In this document: positions 11,180 to 24,348 of the stretch, in pieces | Layout: every line of letters begins with the position of its first letter | Position numbering within the stretch: the stretch's first letter is position 1 | Assembly (NCBI RefSeq): GCF_002288925.2 | Contig: NW_022098001.1 | Location: 15,225,457-15,289,456, forward strand | Length of the DNA stretch: 64,000 nt | Origin: Delphinapterus leucas | Taxonomy: Eukaryota > Chordata > Mammalia > Artiodactyla > Monodontidae | Reading direction: 5' to 3' | Program-made: the position numbers and the translations under genes | Notes under the pieces: model-generated | What the model saw: only the letters and a program-made list of their open reading frames with translations | The model's database searches: none | What the model was told of the DNA's origin: nothing

Positions 11180-12880
11180 TATATGAGTCAAATAATAAAT
11201 TTTAGAAGAATGAATGAATTCTTTTATTAATCATAGATTCCGTGTCCACATAGCACCTACAACTGCCTCGAAGGTCAAGGTGGGCCACGTCACATCCTCT
11301 CTGAAATCCCATGATGCAGGCGTAATTGGAGCCACAGCTGTTTCACTGCTTCCTCTGCAATGGACATCTAATCAGAGTGGTTAAAGACCAAAATATATTA
11401 AGGGTAGAATTCTGGCATAAAAGAAACTGTATATAAAGGGGAGAAAAGAACAACACAGCATTTTCTTACGATACGCCAAAGAAGGAAAAACTCACCAAGA
11501 ATTTCTCTTACTAGGTTTAAAGCTCTTTCAAATTTTTCAGTTACCAAGTTGTGATGCAGATTACAAACTGGTATATTTACTAAGTGCTCTCTCCAGGCAG
11601 AAGAAGCAAAAACACTGGATGGAATGAAAATAGAAGATAAAAAGTGGGTGGAAGACCCTGCTGAATTCTCAGCTAAGCCAAGTCTGATTAGATCACATTT
11701 TCTAAAGCAGATTTTATGTTCTGAGGCAAAAGTTAAACTTATCAGACACACATGGCGTGGACAGTGGAATGGGACAAATTATGAGGGACACAAGGCTGAT
11801 GTCTGTTTCCTCAAGCATTATTCCATACCGAGGAAACGTTTGCTGGAACAATCCTTATGTTCTCCATAGCATTTGAACTTATAGGCACTCATCCACAGTT
11901 TCTTTCTTGGAGGCTGAAATCGTCTTTGTCTATTTTGTGCTGTTTAAAAGTTGTCTAATCAACGTTGGCCTAATGCTCTGTCCTTCCTGCAAAAGAGCCA
12001 GCTGGGATCTTTGGTTCCATCAGGGGGTAAGTTATAATACAGCCATTTCCCTTTCAACACATTGGCTGGGAAATCTCCCCTGCCAGGAACTAAAAGGCTT
12101 TAATTTTATGAATCATCAAAGCTTTTTCTTATACATGATGTAGAATAACCTTTTCTTTTCAGAAGGTCTAATCCCACAGCCTCCCAGAAATCAAGATGTC
12201 ACCAAATGGCATGTGCGTGGAGCTCAAGAATAACAAAGGCGAGCTCTATTCAAGGCCAAGCTGCCTTCTTGCAGTCTTGCATAACACCCGGTGTTAGAAA
12301 ACCTCGACCCATAAAACACTCACCTACTTTGTGGAGTTTAAATAAAGCAGAATGGTGTTCCTTTTTAAAGAAGTGCTTTACAGTTATCTTCCTGTCAGAA
12401 TTTCAATTATTCTATGACTCAGTGGGTATATGTCTAGCTTTTTTTTAATTCTTTTTTTGGATAAGAATGTGAAGAAGTTTTTCGGAGAAGTTTGTAAAGG
12501 AAACGTTTATGTAACAATGCTAAGCTGCATCAAGTACAAATACAGCTTATTTCATTAATGGAAATACAATGTTTTAAAAGTAATGTTTTAAGAATTGAGC
12601 CTTATCTATAAAAGTGAACAACATTTTCTTTGGTGCATCTGAAAACATGGTAGTTCACTTAGGAATTAACTGACATTTATGGCAGAGTTGAGGTTATTCA
12701 ATATTCACCTGTCTCAGTCCTTCGGATTCAGACTTCCATAGAAGAAGATAAATCAGGCTGAAATTTCTTACATGCAAGCGATTCATTTTTCCTGGTTTTC
12801 ACAAAACCTGAGCATCTGTCCTTTCTCTCGTCTATAGCATAGGCTGGCCAGCTGCCCCCTGTAACCCACCTCCACCTCTG
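11180..12880. other. Intergenic single-copy DNA
   Basis: No repeat is named with confidence. The longest frame is 117 codons on the minus strand (11398-11751), lysine-poor and without recognisable domains. Its plus-strand overlap 11624-11869 is equally unconvincing. I regard neither as a supported gene. Confidence 0.45.
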
Positions 12881-13200
12881 AACACACAGCTAGACTACAT
12901 TCCCAGCCCTTCGTGCAGACTAGCACGGCCCGTGACTAGTTCTGGCCAGCAGAACGTGGACAGAAGTGGTGTGCTTTTCCGGCCTGGCCCATAGAAACTC
13001 CCTGTGACACCTGCGCCCATCACCAAATGGCCAAACACCCAGGGCGGACACTGAGGCCACGTCACAAGCTGAATGGCCATGTGCCAACCACAAACATGCA
13101 CAGCACTGAACTCTGAGTCTGAAATAAGCTTTCATTGCGTTAAATCACTGAGAGTTTAGAGTTTTTCATTGTTTTTAACAGTAACAACCAATACATCACT
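12880..13200 (+). repeat. Old interspersed repeat, family not named
   Basis: It contains 'gactagttctggccagcaga', 'ggcctggcccatagaaact' and 'gcgttaaatcactgagagtt', a series I recognise from a common ancient mammalian repeat that ends with an AATAAA-like motif. Fragments of the same kind lie at 52310-52420 and 53290-53490. Confidence 0.5.
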
Positions 13201-14870
13201 GTTGTCTTTTCTTCTCTTTCTGTCTCCTTCTGCTGTCCTCTTTCCTGCACTCGTTCCTACTGTCTCTCTTTATCGTGTGATTAGGTCTTTCCGATTTAAT
13301 AACTAAACCAAATTGCTTTTATTGGATTTGCGATTAAGGCCTTAACAGTGTTGAAATAGTAAGCAGACTCAATTAATTTAATTGGGAGAAAAACTTCAAT
13401 CAATTCAACTTTTCAAAAAGCGTACAAGTTAATATTTAGGATAATTTGTATTAAACAACTGAGTGAATAGTGAACATTTTATCTCATTTAGAAATCACAT
13501 GAGAGCCTCAGGGTAAGTTATCTTAATGCTAATGACCCAGCAGATGTGTACATGACAACCATCTTCTAATGAGGAAAACCGGTGTCCATGCACTTGGAAA
13601 TCGATATAACCTTATGTTCTCAGACAACTCTATTTGAATGGCACTGTGACTTCCAGTGGGCAAGCATGGGCACTGTTACATCAGGCAGGCCAGAAAAAAC
13701 ACTAGTACTACATATGACCACGTGAGGCTTCCAAAAGAATTAGAGTTTCAAAGTGGCTTTTAGAAAATCCAAAATGGAAATTCCGATCTGATCTTGTGTA
13801 AGCTGCTTTCTTTCAGACTCAATATGGCAATTAACCCTCCTCCTTCTTTTCTTGCTCCAAGTTGGTGATTCTCAAACTGGGCTCAGGGAAGCCCATTTAG
13901 AGGTTATCTCAAGAAGTAGGCTCCAGGCAACTCACTCCAGATTTGACTAGAAAAGCTTTATTTTGATCTGTTTTGCAAATTGGGTTTCTGCATAAGCATT
14001 TATTTTTGTGTGCGAGTGGAGAAGATTCTTTTGCTTTAAAGCAAAAAAACATTGCTTTATATGTTCTACCTGGATATGACATCTGCTCGCAGAGTTTTAG
14101 TCACACAAATGTCCAAAGATGTCCAAATTTGAACCTCTAGCACATCATCCCACTTGTATTTCACCACCTCCGCTTGCTGGATGCCTCATAGCCACCTCTT
14201 CACAATATTCCTGAAATAGAATGCATTATCCTGCCTACCCTCTTCCTGCATTAATGACATAGCCTTTACCTGATTACTCAACAGAAAGCTCTGAATCATC
14301 CTGACCCCCTTTCCTTTTCCTCCCCATATCCCAGCAGTCGTTTAGTCCAGTTTGTAAACTGTCCTAAGTATCCATTAAGGATATCCTTCCTCGTTGTCAC
14401 GGCCTTAGTGTAGGGCCTTGTCATACTGCTTCTGAACCATCACAATAGTCCCCAGTGGCTCTTATGTTACTCTGCCCCAACTGCACTGAAATACAGTAGA
14501 AATTGTAATAGTTAATATTTGTCTTTAGCTTGGCAGTTAATAAAATGCTTTCATGTACATTGTCATATTTAAGTATCACCACATTCCAGCAAGAAGACAT
14601 TGTTAGTCTTCATTTAGATCAGGAGGCCTCAGAAAATTATCTTGATCAGGCATCCTCGGAAAGTCGAAGAGCTGGTGCTCGAACCCGAGGACTCTGAAGC
14701 TAATTCAGATGACATTAACCACACTACCAAACACACATCAGTCCTTGGCTTTAAGACCTTCAATTCCTCACCACTGCCTACAAAAGAAAACCCAGACCTT
14801 TTAGCACCTCGAACACAGCTCGCTCTAATAGTGCCCCAGGAAGCTTTAGAAGTTAGTAGTAATAGCTAAT
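13200..14870. other. Intergenic, nothing recognised
   Basis: AT-rich single-copy DNA with only short chance frames. A weak MIR-like resemblance around 14500-14640 is too diverged to call. Confidence 0.45.
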
Positions 14871-15090
14871 TTAGTAGTTAACATTCCAGCTCTGGAGTTA
14901 GAACACACATTCTAGTGTAAAACCTTGGATAAGTTACATAAACTTTTTAAACCTCAGTTCCTGAAGATGCAACCTAAGGCTAATAATGGAGTTTATCCCA
15001 CGAGGTTGCTGTAGGGCCTAAGTAAGATTGTGCCCGTGAAGTGCTTTACACACTGCCTGTCCCATAGGAAGTGCTCAGTGAACGTTGGCC
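14870..15090 (+). repeat. MIR SINE
   Basis: The order 'agctctggagttagaacaca', 'accttggataagttacataa', 'aacctcagttcctgaag' and 'gtgaagtgctttacacac' matches MIR along most of its length. Confidence 0.75.
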
Positions 15091-15749
15091 GTGGGGGGGC
15101 AATTTACCAGCCTCTTCCTGCTCTGTTTACTTTCTATCCTCCACCCTTCAAGCAGCCACACTCTCTACGATGTCCTCCATGAAACCCCGAAAAACCCATG
15201 TGGTAAGCCCCCCACCACTTTGTACACACCTCTACAGTTTAGATGCTTGGTTGGGTTATACCACCCGTAAGACCAGGGGTGGAATGTTCCCTGGGGCTGG
15301 TCACAAGGTCTTGGAGAAAGTCCCCACAATGGAAGCCTCTTCCCACAAGCTCTCCTAGGTCTCTCGCTTTAGGTGTCTTTGCTCTGCCTCTCCCCCAACC
15401 CCTGGCACTTCTGGAGTTGTTCTCCAGGCTTGCCTGTGCCCCAGCCGGCTAGCCCTGCTGTCTAACTCCAGCAGTTCGATGGCTATGTGACCTCAGCTCC
15501 GTGTCGGCACAGTGGTTCCTCTTCGGTGCAAAGCTGTGGCATCTGGTCTGGGTTCTTTCTGGCATCTGACCTCCAGCTTCTAGCTTTTCCGAAGCTGATG
15601 GCTCCCAGAGTCTGACCCAGAATGGGTCAGATGGGACGATCATGAATCTAATCACGCTGTTTTGTGTTGTTTGTCTTGTCTTTGATCTTGGTAGGTCCTC
15701 CACAGCACCTGGTTTAGAATAAACACTTAATCAGTGCTTGTTGACTGAA

Positions 15750-16280
15750 TATGAGACAGGCTGGGACCTGCGACCTGGGACCCTTTGCTGCAGTGCTGGC
15801 ACCTGGACAAATGTCTCCTCAAGCAACAAAATGTAAAGAAACTATAAGGGACTACAAACAACTGTGTGCATGCACAGTTGGGGCAAATTATGGACAACAA
15901 GATACAAAAGACAAAAAAAACAAAACAAAACAACCAACTGCCACTTCTGAAGAGCCAGGAGCAAAAGCTGGGTGTTGGGAGCAAAAGCAGGGTACTGTGC
16001 ATGACCCCTGCACACAACACTACCAAAGGGGTGAGCAAACCACCTAAGCTACCTCTTCAGCCCGATCCCTGGACAAGGCCCTACCCTCACCCCAGATAAG
16101 TAACAAGCTCACCCCCACCCTCCCCCCAGGGAGTGAACAAGCAAGGGAACTTGTTGCTTGTTTTTGCTCCCCCCTGCTGTAGCAGAGGCCCCAGTAAAGT
16201 TTTGCCTGAATTTCCTGTCTGGCCTCTTATCAATTTCTGTTGATTAAGGAGGTCAAGGACCCTGGTCCGTCCCAAAGGAG
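15750..16280 (+). repeat. Probable solitary ERV LTR
   Basis: It begins 'tgagacaggctgggacctgc' and has a poly-A-signal-like 'agtaaag' at about 16193. This is followed by a C/T-rich stretch and 'gtctggcctcttatcaattt', as in the R/U5 part of a gammaretrovirus-type LTR. There is no gag, pol or env sequence beside it. The family is not identified and the ends are approximate. Confidence 0.5.
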
Positions 16281-16985
16281 TGTCTGTGAGTCTTGGGAAC
16301 TCCTGATATAGAAGTTCTTAAGACCACCTAGGGGCATCTGACAGCGAACTCAGTCTTCTGAAACCTCTCAAACACCACAACATTCAGATCAGTGGGAAGT
16401 ACACATAACTGTGGTCATACGTGAGGGTTTTATCCCCAGTGGAATTAAGAAAAGCATTCCACCTGTAAAGTGTTTTTTTTCTTATTTTTGTCCATTATGT
16501 AATAATAAGCTTCATTTTATGTATTTTCAAGATTGACCGCTTTTTGCCAAGCACTGTGTTGATAGTAATTCCTCGCAACTGTACATAATTCCTTGAAAGA
16601 AGTCTTATCTTTGTGTACTTTTTCTTTTTGGTGGCACCTTGTTGAGCAACTTTATGAAAAATGCATGCCACAAAATGTTTCTTAAGTTGAAATACACTGC
16701 AGTTTTCCAAGTTTTGTAGCTGAAAAATATTCCCATTTTGTGTTTGATTCAGTTATTATGGCTTTCATTGGATACACTTTTTTAAACCACTGGGCGTTAT
16801 TTTTTTTTTAAATCTGTAAAACAAAAAAAGTTGCCTAAATGATCACTGTTTCTTCTCAGCTCCAGCTATCTGTAGTGTATAGTTAAAAACCTTGGTGTCT
16901 CCCTGTCTCAAATGGTCTCAGAGTTAGTCAACAAAGATCCTAAAACTCTACTGGTTTACTAAAAATAAGAATACACTTTGAAATT
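16280..16985. other. Intergenic, nothing recognised
   Basis: AT-rich DNA with homopolymer T-runs. No gene or repeat can be supported. Confidence 0.45.
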
Positions 16986-17044
16986 ATTAAAATTTTAAAA
17001 CATATACTTTGAGAAATGCAAATTAATGCAGTGAGATGCTGTTA

Positions 17045-17530
17045 CCAAATCCAGGCTCACTCTACAACAGGCCAATGAATCGGTGACGAGTTGTTGAGGC
17101 AAGGAACACGACTTTAATTCGGAAAGCCGGCAGACCAAGAAGATGGCAGACTAGTATCTCCGAAAACCATCTTTTTGGGGTCTGGATGCCAGTTTCCTTT
17201 ATAGAACAAACAGGGGGAGGAGATGAGGAAGAAAGGAAAAAGGTCATAAGTTTTACAAATATCCCCTGGAATGGACAGCCTCGGGGAGGGGATGTGTTAA
17301 TGTTAATTTCTTCTTTCTTACAGCCATCCACAGGTGGACAGGGTCCAGATGTTTCCCTGAACAAAGGCATTTTGGTTTAACATTCAAGCAGAAGGGCAGG
17401 GCTCCCTGAGGCAGGCCATTATGTATAGACTGTATCCTTTTAGTGAACAAAAGCAGGGACTCAAGGGTTAAAGTGAGAAAAAAACAGATCCAACATGTAG
17501 TCAGATTTGGCTCCTCCCTGTTAAAATAGC
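17045..17530 (-). repeat. Probable solitary ERV LTR
   Basis: Read on the minus strand it has ATTAAA (plus 17113-17118) followed by 'cgtgttccttgcctcaacaa', a typical poly-A signal and R/U5 junction. It interrupts an older L1, so it is an insertion. No internal viral genes are present. Ends approximate. Confidence 0.55.
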
Positions 17531-17675
17531 ACAAATTGCCTACCAAAAAGAATGATTATCCCCAATGCCGGGGATATTATCAGACACCGCTGGCAGGAAT
17601 GTACAACCATTATGGAGGACAATTTCACAATATGTATCACCAGACTTAAAAATGCATATTTAAAAAATGCATATA

Positions 17676-17882
17676 GGGCTTCCCTGGTGGCGCAGTGGCT
17701 GAGAGTCCACCTGCCGATGCAGGGGACAGGGGTTCGTGCCCCGGTCTGGGAAGATCCCACATGCCGCGGAGCAGCTGGGCCCGTGAGCCATGGCCGCTGA
17801 GCCTGCACGTCCGGAGCCTGTGCTCCGCAACGGGAGAGGCCACAACGGTGACAGACCCGCGTACCGCAAAAAAAGAAAAAAA
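17676..17882 (+). mobile_element. Short CHR SINE
   Basis: It runs from 'gggcttccctggtggcgcag' to 'gcgtaccgc' and an A-rich tail. It is flanked by 'gcatata' (17669-17675, 17883-17889), with similarity reaching further into A-rich sequence. The several overlapping long frames on both strands here are SINE by-products. Confidence 0.92.
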
Positions 17883-17961
17883 GCATATAAACTCTGAACC
17901 AAACATTATTCTTCTAGAAGTTTCTCCCAAAGAAATGATCGAGGATAGATGCAAAGCTTTA

Positions 17962-19424
17962 TTTTTTTTTCACATCTTTATAGGAGTATAAATGATTAAC
18001 AATGTGGTATTAATTTCTGCTGTACAACAAAGTGAATCAGCTATATGTATACATATAACTCCATATCCCCTCCCTCTTGAGCCCCCCTCCCACTCTTCCT
18101 ATCCCACCCCTCTAGGTGGTCACAAAGCTTCGAGCTGATCTTGTGCCATGCAGCAGCTTCCCACTAGCCATCCGTTTTATATTTGGTAGTGTATATATGC
18201 CAATGTTACTCTCTCACTTCATCCCAACTTCCCCATCCCCCTGTGCCCTGAAGTCCCTTCTCTACATCTGCATCTTTATTCCTGCCCTGCCACTAGGTTC
18301 ATCAGTACCGCTTTTAAAAATTCCATATATATGCGTTAGCACACGGTATTTGTTTCTCTCTTTCTGACTTAACTTCACTCTGTATGACGGATTCTAGGTC
18401 CATCTACTTCACTACAAATAACAATCTCACTCCTCTTTATAGCTGAGGAACATTCCACTGTATATATGTGCCACATCTTCTTTATCCATTCATCCAATGA
18501 TGGGCACTTAGGTTGCTTCCATGTCCTGGCTATCGTAAAATAGTGCCGCAATGAACATTGTAGTATGTGTATCTTTTTGAATTATGGTTTTTTTCAGGGT
18601 ATATGCCCAGTAGTGGGATTACTGGGTCATATGGTAATTCTGTTTTTAGTTTTTAAGGAACCTCCATACTGTTTTCCATAGTGGCTGTATCAATTTACAT
18701 TCCCACCAACCATGTGCAAGGGTTTCCTTTTCTCCACACCCTCTCCAGCATTTATTGTTTCTAGATTTTTTGATGATGGCTATTCTGACCAGTGTGAGGT
18801 GATACCTCATTGTAGTTTTGATTTGCATTTCTCTAAAGATTAGTGATGTTGAGCATCTTTTCATGTGTTTTTTGGCCATCTGTATGCCTTCTTTGGAGAA
18901 ATGTCAATTTAGGTCTTCCACCCATTTTTGGATGGGGTTGTTTTTGTGATATTGAGCTGCATGAGCTACTTGTATATTTTGGAGATTAATCCTTTGTCAG
19001 TTGCTTCATTTGCAAATATTTTCTCCCATTCTGAGGGTTGTCTTTTATTCTTGTTTATGGTTTCCTTTGCTGTGCAAAAGCTTTGAAGTTTCATTAGGCC
19101 CCATTTGTTTATTTTTGTTTTTATTTCCCTTACTCTAGGAGGTGGGTCAAAAAGGATCTTGCTGTGATTTATGTCACGGAGTGTTCAGCCTATGTTTTCC
19201 TCTAAGAGTTTTATAGTGTCTGGCCTTACATTTAGGTCTTTAATCCATTTTGAGTTTATTTTTGTGTATGGTGTTAGGGAGTGTTCTAATTTCATTCTTT
19301 TACATGTATCTCTCCAGTTTTCCCAGCACCACGTATTGAAGAGGCTGCCTTTTCTCCATTGTATATTCTTGCCTCCTTTGTCAAAAATAAGGTGACCATA
19401 TGTGCATCGGTTTACCAATGGACT
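17962..19424 (-). mobile_element. 5'-truncated L1 (3' UTR and distal ORF2) with 10-bp duplication
   Basis: On the plus strand it starts with the reversed poly-A tail and 3' UTR ('gtacaacaaagtgaatcag'). It then gives the reverse of ORF2 through 'ttttctcccattctgaggg' and 'gtttatttttgtgtatggtg'. Frames at 18646-18879 and 19185-19508 retain ORF2 motifs. The direct repeat 'caaagcttta' lies at 17952-17961 and 19425-19434. Stops and indels interrupt the coding part. Confidence 0.88.
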
Positions 19425-19434
19425 CAAAGCTTTA

Positions 19435-20075
19435 GCTGAATGGTAGTTCTCAACCTTGAGATTGGAAAAGAAATGAAACAAATGTTTCCGGATTGGCTGA
19501 AATGCCATTTCCCCAACAAGTTGGACAGATCTTTGGGGCGATTGTTCTGTAAGTACTGTAGGCTGGGCACACAGTAGGTCAGAAACTCACACAGACTCTT
19601 TCTGGAGCTCAAGTCTCGGGGCTGAATCCCACGGGGGTTGGGCTGGGCGAGGCCATTTTCCTTTATCCCCTCCCTGGCTTCGTTATGTGACAAACCAGAG
19701 GGAACTGAGCATCTCAGAATCTGAACCAGAGGTTTGAGGAAGAAGAGCCTGGATGAGGTAAGGGAGCCAAGGAGAGGAACAGAGGTAAAAATCTAGAAGG
19801 GAGGACAAAAGAGGAGGCCAGGGCAGAGCCACTCCTGCGTCCCCTATGAGGGGACGAGCTCCGAGAACAAGAGATAACTGGGTGGAAAAGGAAAGTGCTC
19901 TCTTGCGCCACCTTCTGGTAACTATGTGTATATACAGCATACAGACATTTTCTGCTCATAAACTCTGCTTGCTCTTCTAGATGGTTAGGACATAGTTACC
20001 GGATTACAGTAGAAAGTAACCAAAAGGTCCAACAGTGGAAGACGGACTGAGAAAATTTTTATAGACAACTACTGT
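19435..20075. other. Intergenic, nothing recognised
   Basis: Single-copy DNA with short minus-strand frames (19424-19693, 19683-19940) that overlap each other and have no recognisable protein content. Confidence 0.45.
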
Positions 20076-20079
20076 AGAG

Positions 20080-20620
20080 GAGGAAAAATAATTTTCCTTT
20101 TACTCTTCTAAGTTCTTAGCTGAGACCCCTGTAATAAAGACATTAACAAGAGAAAACCAGGAATTTTATTAACGTATATGTCATGTATACATGGTAGAGA
20201 CCCAGGGAAAAATGCGTGACTCCTTGAGGTGGCTCTTAGAATTCAGACTTAAATGCCATTTTAATAGAGAAAGGGGAAGGGAATGTAGCCCTCTCAGCAG
20301 GGAGTGAATGATTTTTAGGAGAGATGGCTGGGCACTTAGAAGAGCAGGTGGGAGGTATGACGATTTGTGGCAAAGCTTGTCTGGTCTCCTCTCCTGTGGT
20401 AAAAGTCAGTCTTCCCTGGTTGATGAAACTCCCGGGGAGGGGACTTATCACCGTTGAGCTCCTTTTGGAGAATCTGTCTTGAGGCAGATAAAGGGAGTTC
20501 AGAGAAAGCCTCTCCCTGCATTTGCTGCTTTTCCAGTAACTATAGCTGAAAACTTAAAAAAATATACAAAGCAGCATATTTTGGGGTTGCCTACTCTGCT
20601 GCCCTTCACTATTTTCTAAC
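20080..20620 (-). repeat. Probable solitary ERV LTR
   Basis: Read on the minus strand it has AATAAA (plus 20165-20170) and LTR-like spacing. 'gaggtggctcttagaattca' and 'cttaaatgccattttaata' are features I associate with mammalian ERV LTRs. No internal genes. Family and ends uncertain. Confidence 0.5.
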
Positions 20621-20769
20621 ACGAAATGCTATTTACAATATGCAGTTGAGTGAAAAAAGCAGGTTACCAAAAAAGTGTGCAGCCATTTCAGTGCTGTGAA
20701 AACAACACACAAGTCATATATTGTATATATACAGTCAGAAACATGGAAAAAATACGAAATGGTACTCTT

Positions 20770-21420
20770 TAAGGTGTTAACAGAGTTCTAGGCCCTGGGG
20801 TTAGATACAGAAGCAAACAGGACAGACAAAGCTCCTACCTGTGGACCTCTCATTCTCGTGAAGATATACATAACTTAAAAAATAAGCTAATAAATAAATA
20901 AATGTGCTGCATACTGTTACCAGTGCTGGGGTTAAAATTTTGTGTACATGACGGGTGGATATGGTACCTATCCTGATAGAAGTCTCAGTCCTTCTGAGGA
21001 GGCAGGCAGGAAAACAGGTTAAGTGGATGCCACCATCAGTGCTATGGAAGAGGAAGTAAGGTCGCTGTGGGCCTGAAGGGAAGGGGTGCCCGACCTTATC
21101 CTGGGGGTCAGGGAAAGCTTCCTGAGGAGGGAAGTCCAAGCTGACATCCGGAAGATGAGGTAGGAGTTAGTTGAAATACGGGGGAGCTTTCCAGAAAGAG
21201 GCCATTGCAGGTTGGAAGGCCTTAAGGAGGCAGGGAGGTGGGAGAACAGACAGACACGCTGGCTGAATGACAGAATGAGTCATTCCGAGAACTGAGTCTG
21301 GGTTCTCTGGTGCTTAGAGTTTGAGTGTAGACAGAGCAATGAGAAGAGAAGAAACTGGAGAAGCAAACAAGGGAAGACCATGAAACCATGTTAAGCAGTG
21401 TTTGGACTTGACCTTGAGTT
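20770..21420 (+). repeat. Ancient interspersed repeat, unclassified
   Basis: 'agggaaagcttcctgaggag' and 'gcaggttggaaggccttaag' are phrases from a very common old mammalian repeat. I cannot place the family from memory. Confidence 0.35.
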
Positions 21421-23965
21421 ACCTCTCAAAGATCATCATGAGTAATTCAAGGGATCAGTAAACGGGGTTAGCCCTAGTATGTTCCTCCTCAGGAGGAAAA
21501 CATTTTAAAATAATGATGTTGTTAAAATCAATTTCTGAAAAATACTTAATCGCATGGGAATATTTTATTCTATGTAGTTTTTTTTGAAAAGTAGGCTACA
21601 AAACAATGTGTAGCATATAATACCATTATGGGAAGAGGTATAAGTTTGGCATCTCTTATTTAAAATGCAAAGAAAAATGTCTAGGGAAATACGTTATGGT
21701 TAAAAGGTAATCTGTGCTTATTTATCTCTAGTGATAGAATTTCAGGTAGTTTTTGTTTTCCTCTCTTTACGCTTTTCTCTATTGCCCAGAGCTTCTACAA
21801 GGAATATGTATCATTTTTATGATCAGAAGAGAAAATTTAAATGCATTAGAAGTATGATTTGGAGAGAGAGAGCAGTGTCTTAAGGGTCAGAAATCTCCAA
21901 GCATCCTAATGATGTGAAAGAGATATAGGCAGTGGGAAAAACTCAGACTCAACACTGAGGGTCCATGAGATTTTACTCTCATTTTTCTGTAACAATTTGA
22001 ATTGTAATCTGAGCAGCACTAAAGTAAGCTCTGTTTATCATTTGCCAATAAGACATAAATTCCCCTATTGACAGATAAATTTCACCTGTACAACTACTCT
22101 ATATGCACATATTTTTGCATGTCTCATAGTGTCATTTGCATATAATTTAAAATCCTAAGTCATGTTGGAAGAATTCTGAGCCATACTGGTTGTACTCAAC
22201 AAGCAAGGGAAACAATCTAAATTATATCCTGTCTCTGTTTAAACTATTATCAGACCAGCAGTGGGTGTCCTGAGGAGGCTTTAATTCCAGCTCTCCACTG
22301 AGGGGCCTTGGATCTACCACAGATCTCCTTAGGGCTCCAGTTTTCTGATCCATACTTGAGGGAGGTAAGCAAGTATTGCTAAGGTCCACCGAAGTCTATG
22401 ATTTTGGGACTTCTTTTTCCCCATGGTAAAACTTGACAACATCCTAAAAACATTCTACACTGAGCACTCTTTGGATACTAATAATCTTTATTTTACAAGT
22501 TTTACAGAAAAGGAACAATTGTTTTTTTAAAAAGAAATGTTTGAAGCTGCTTTCTCATTATGGAAGGTGGAAAAGACAAGGCTGACTTTTTTTTGTTTGA
22601 GAAATACCTGGAAAGAGCTTTTGGGTTATAAAAGGTGAGCTCTGTCTGGCATATTCTGGAAAGAGATATTTTGACAGAGAACCTAACTGTTCTGTAGGTA
22701 AAGTAGAGAGATTGCAGATTTGCAGTAGTAAAATGAGTGGTGACTATCGACAGAAGTGGCTTCAGCTGTTATTCTATAACCTCCAGTAGACACCCCCCAA
22801 CCCACTTCAAGTAACATATAATCTAAGTTTTTAAAAACAAGGTGCTTCTAAACAAAGGACACTTGGACAGAGGGACTTTACCCCTTACCTCCAATCAAAT
22901 TTTCCTCCCCAAGCACCTTCCATATAGTCTGATAGTCACCAGTGGCAGGAGGAAAAGGTTTAGGAACCCTGGGGACTCCAAGAAGAAGATAAATGGGAAA
23001 AAGATCAGGATGGAGAAGAAGGTAGGTCTCAGCAGCACACAGCAGGCCAGCGCCTGAAAGTTAAGACAACAATGTAAATTCCCCACAGTGGAGAGTTGGC
23101 TGAAGGACTCTGAGAACAACAAGGCTTAACATTCAACTTGAAGTTGTTTTCTGTTCCATGCTATGCTGTAGCCCCTCCTCTGTTATTCCAGATCTTTGGC
23201 AAACTGTTAAAACATACAGTTATCTAACAGGGATAAAATGGATGCAAAAAGGTATTAACAGATATAATCAAAGAAAAAGAATCCTTAAAATGAAGATTTG
23301 AATCTCCAGAACTAAAAGTACATGTTCTATTTGAAGAAAATTAATATCAGTATGTTTAACTCTAAGGTAAGTAATTGGACTTTAAAGATAAAATTCTTTA
23401 AGCATCCAGGCAGAAAAAAAAGTCACCTACAAAAGAAGAAAGTTAAACTGCCCTCAGACTTCTCTACAGCATTATTTACTGTCCAGGCATAATGGAAGAG
23501 TCTCCAAAATTTGGAAATAAAATTTGACTCAAGGATGTTAGGCCTAAGTAACCTGTCTTGAATTCGAAGTTTAAGAGACAAACATCTTCGGACATGAAGG
23601 AACTCAGGGTATATGACATACACAACTCCTACTTGAAAAAATAAAAAAAAAAACCCAAAAATTATTCAGTGATGAAATTCAGCCAAGATAATGCAAATGT
23701 TAAAAATATGGTAAAGGGGATTAATGTAACACTCAATTACAAACAATAAAATAATGCCTCTGGGTCCAACAAAACTAAATGTAAGCCAAGAATTTTGAAT
23801 GTAGTCAGACTTTTCTTGAGGATAAAGAGAACAAATATTATCAAACATGGAAGAAATCAAGAAATGGATCATCCATGAGACTTTTCTGGAAAGTACAACC
23901 TGCCAATGGAATTAATTCAATTGAGAGACAAATAGCATGTAGACATCAAGAGTTAGATTTTGAAT
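21420..23965. other. Intergenic, nothing recognised
   Basis: AT-rich single-copy DNA. No frame exceeds about 75 codons and none resembles a known protein. Confidence 0.45.
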
Positions 23966-23984
23966 AATAGAAATACTGCAGAAT

Positions 23985-24348
23985 GGAGGCTTCCCTGGTG
24001 GTGCAGTGGTTAAGAATCTGCCTGCCAACACAGGGGACATGGGTTCACGCCCTGGTCTGGGAAGATTCCACATGCTGCAGAGCAACTAAGCCCATGCACC
24101 ACAACTACTGAGCCTGTGCTCTAGAGCCCTTGAGCCACAACTACTGAGCCCATATGCCACAACTACTGAAGCCCATGCACCTAGAGACTGTGCTCCACAG
24201 CAAGAGAAGCCACCACAATGAGAAGCCTGCACACCGCAATGAAAAGTAGCCCCCGCTTGCCACAACTAGAGAAAGCCCACGCACAGCAAGGAAGACCCAA
24301 CACAGCCAAAAATTAAAATAAATAAAATAAATAAATTTTAAAAAAGAA
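23985..24348 (+). mobile_element. Long CHR SINE with perfect 16-bp target duplication
   Basis: It begins 'ggaggcttccctggtggtgc', repeats the block 'ccacaactactga' several times and ends in (AATAAA)n. It is flanked by 'agaaatactgcagaat' at 23969-23984 and 24349-24364, a textbook L1-type target duplication. Confidence 0.96.

Larger units (their letters stand above)
16985..17961 (+). mobile_element. Old L1 ORF2 fragment, host for an LTR and a SINE
   Basis: 'gagaaatgcaaattaatgca' at the left, and 'ctggcaggaatgtacaacca' and 'agaagtttctcccaaagaaa' at the right, are consecutive parts of L1 ORF2 read on the plus strand. The fragment is split by an LTR (about 17045-17530) and by a CHR SINE (17676-17882). 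It is cut at the right by a minus-strand L1. Confidence 0.6.

Noticed and set aside
15071..15358. 95-codon frame with many C and P residues
   Set aside because: It overlaps two other open frames in different phases, begins within a MIR end and has no recognisable domain or exon signals.
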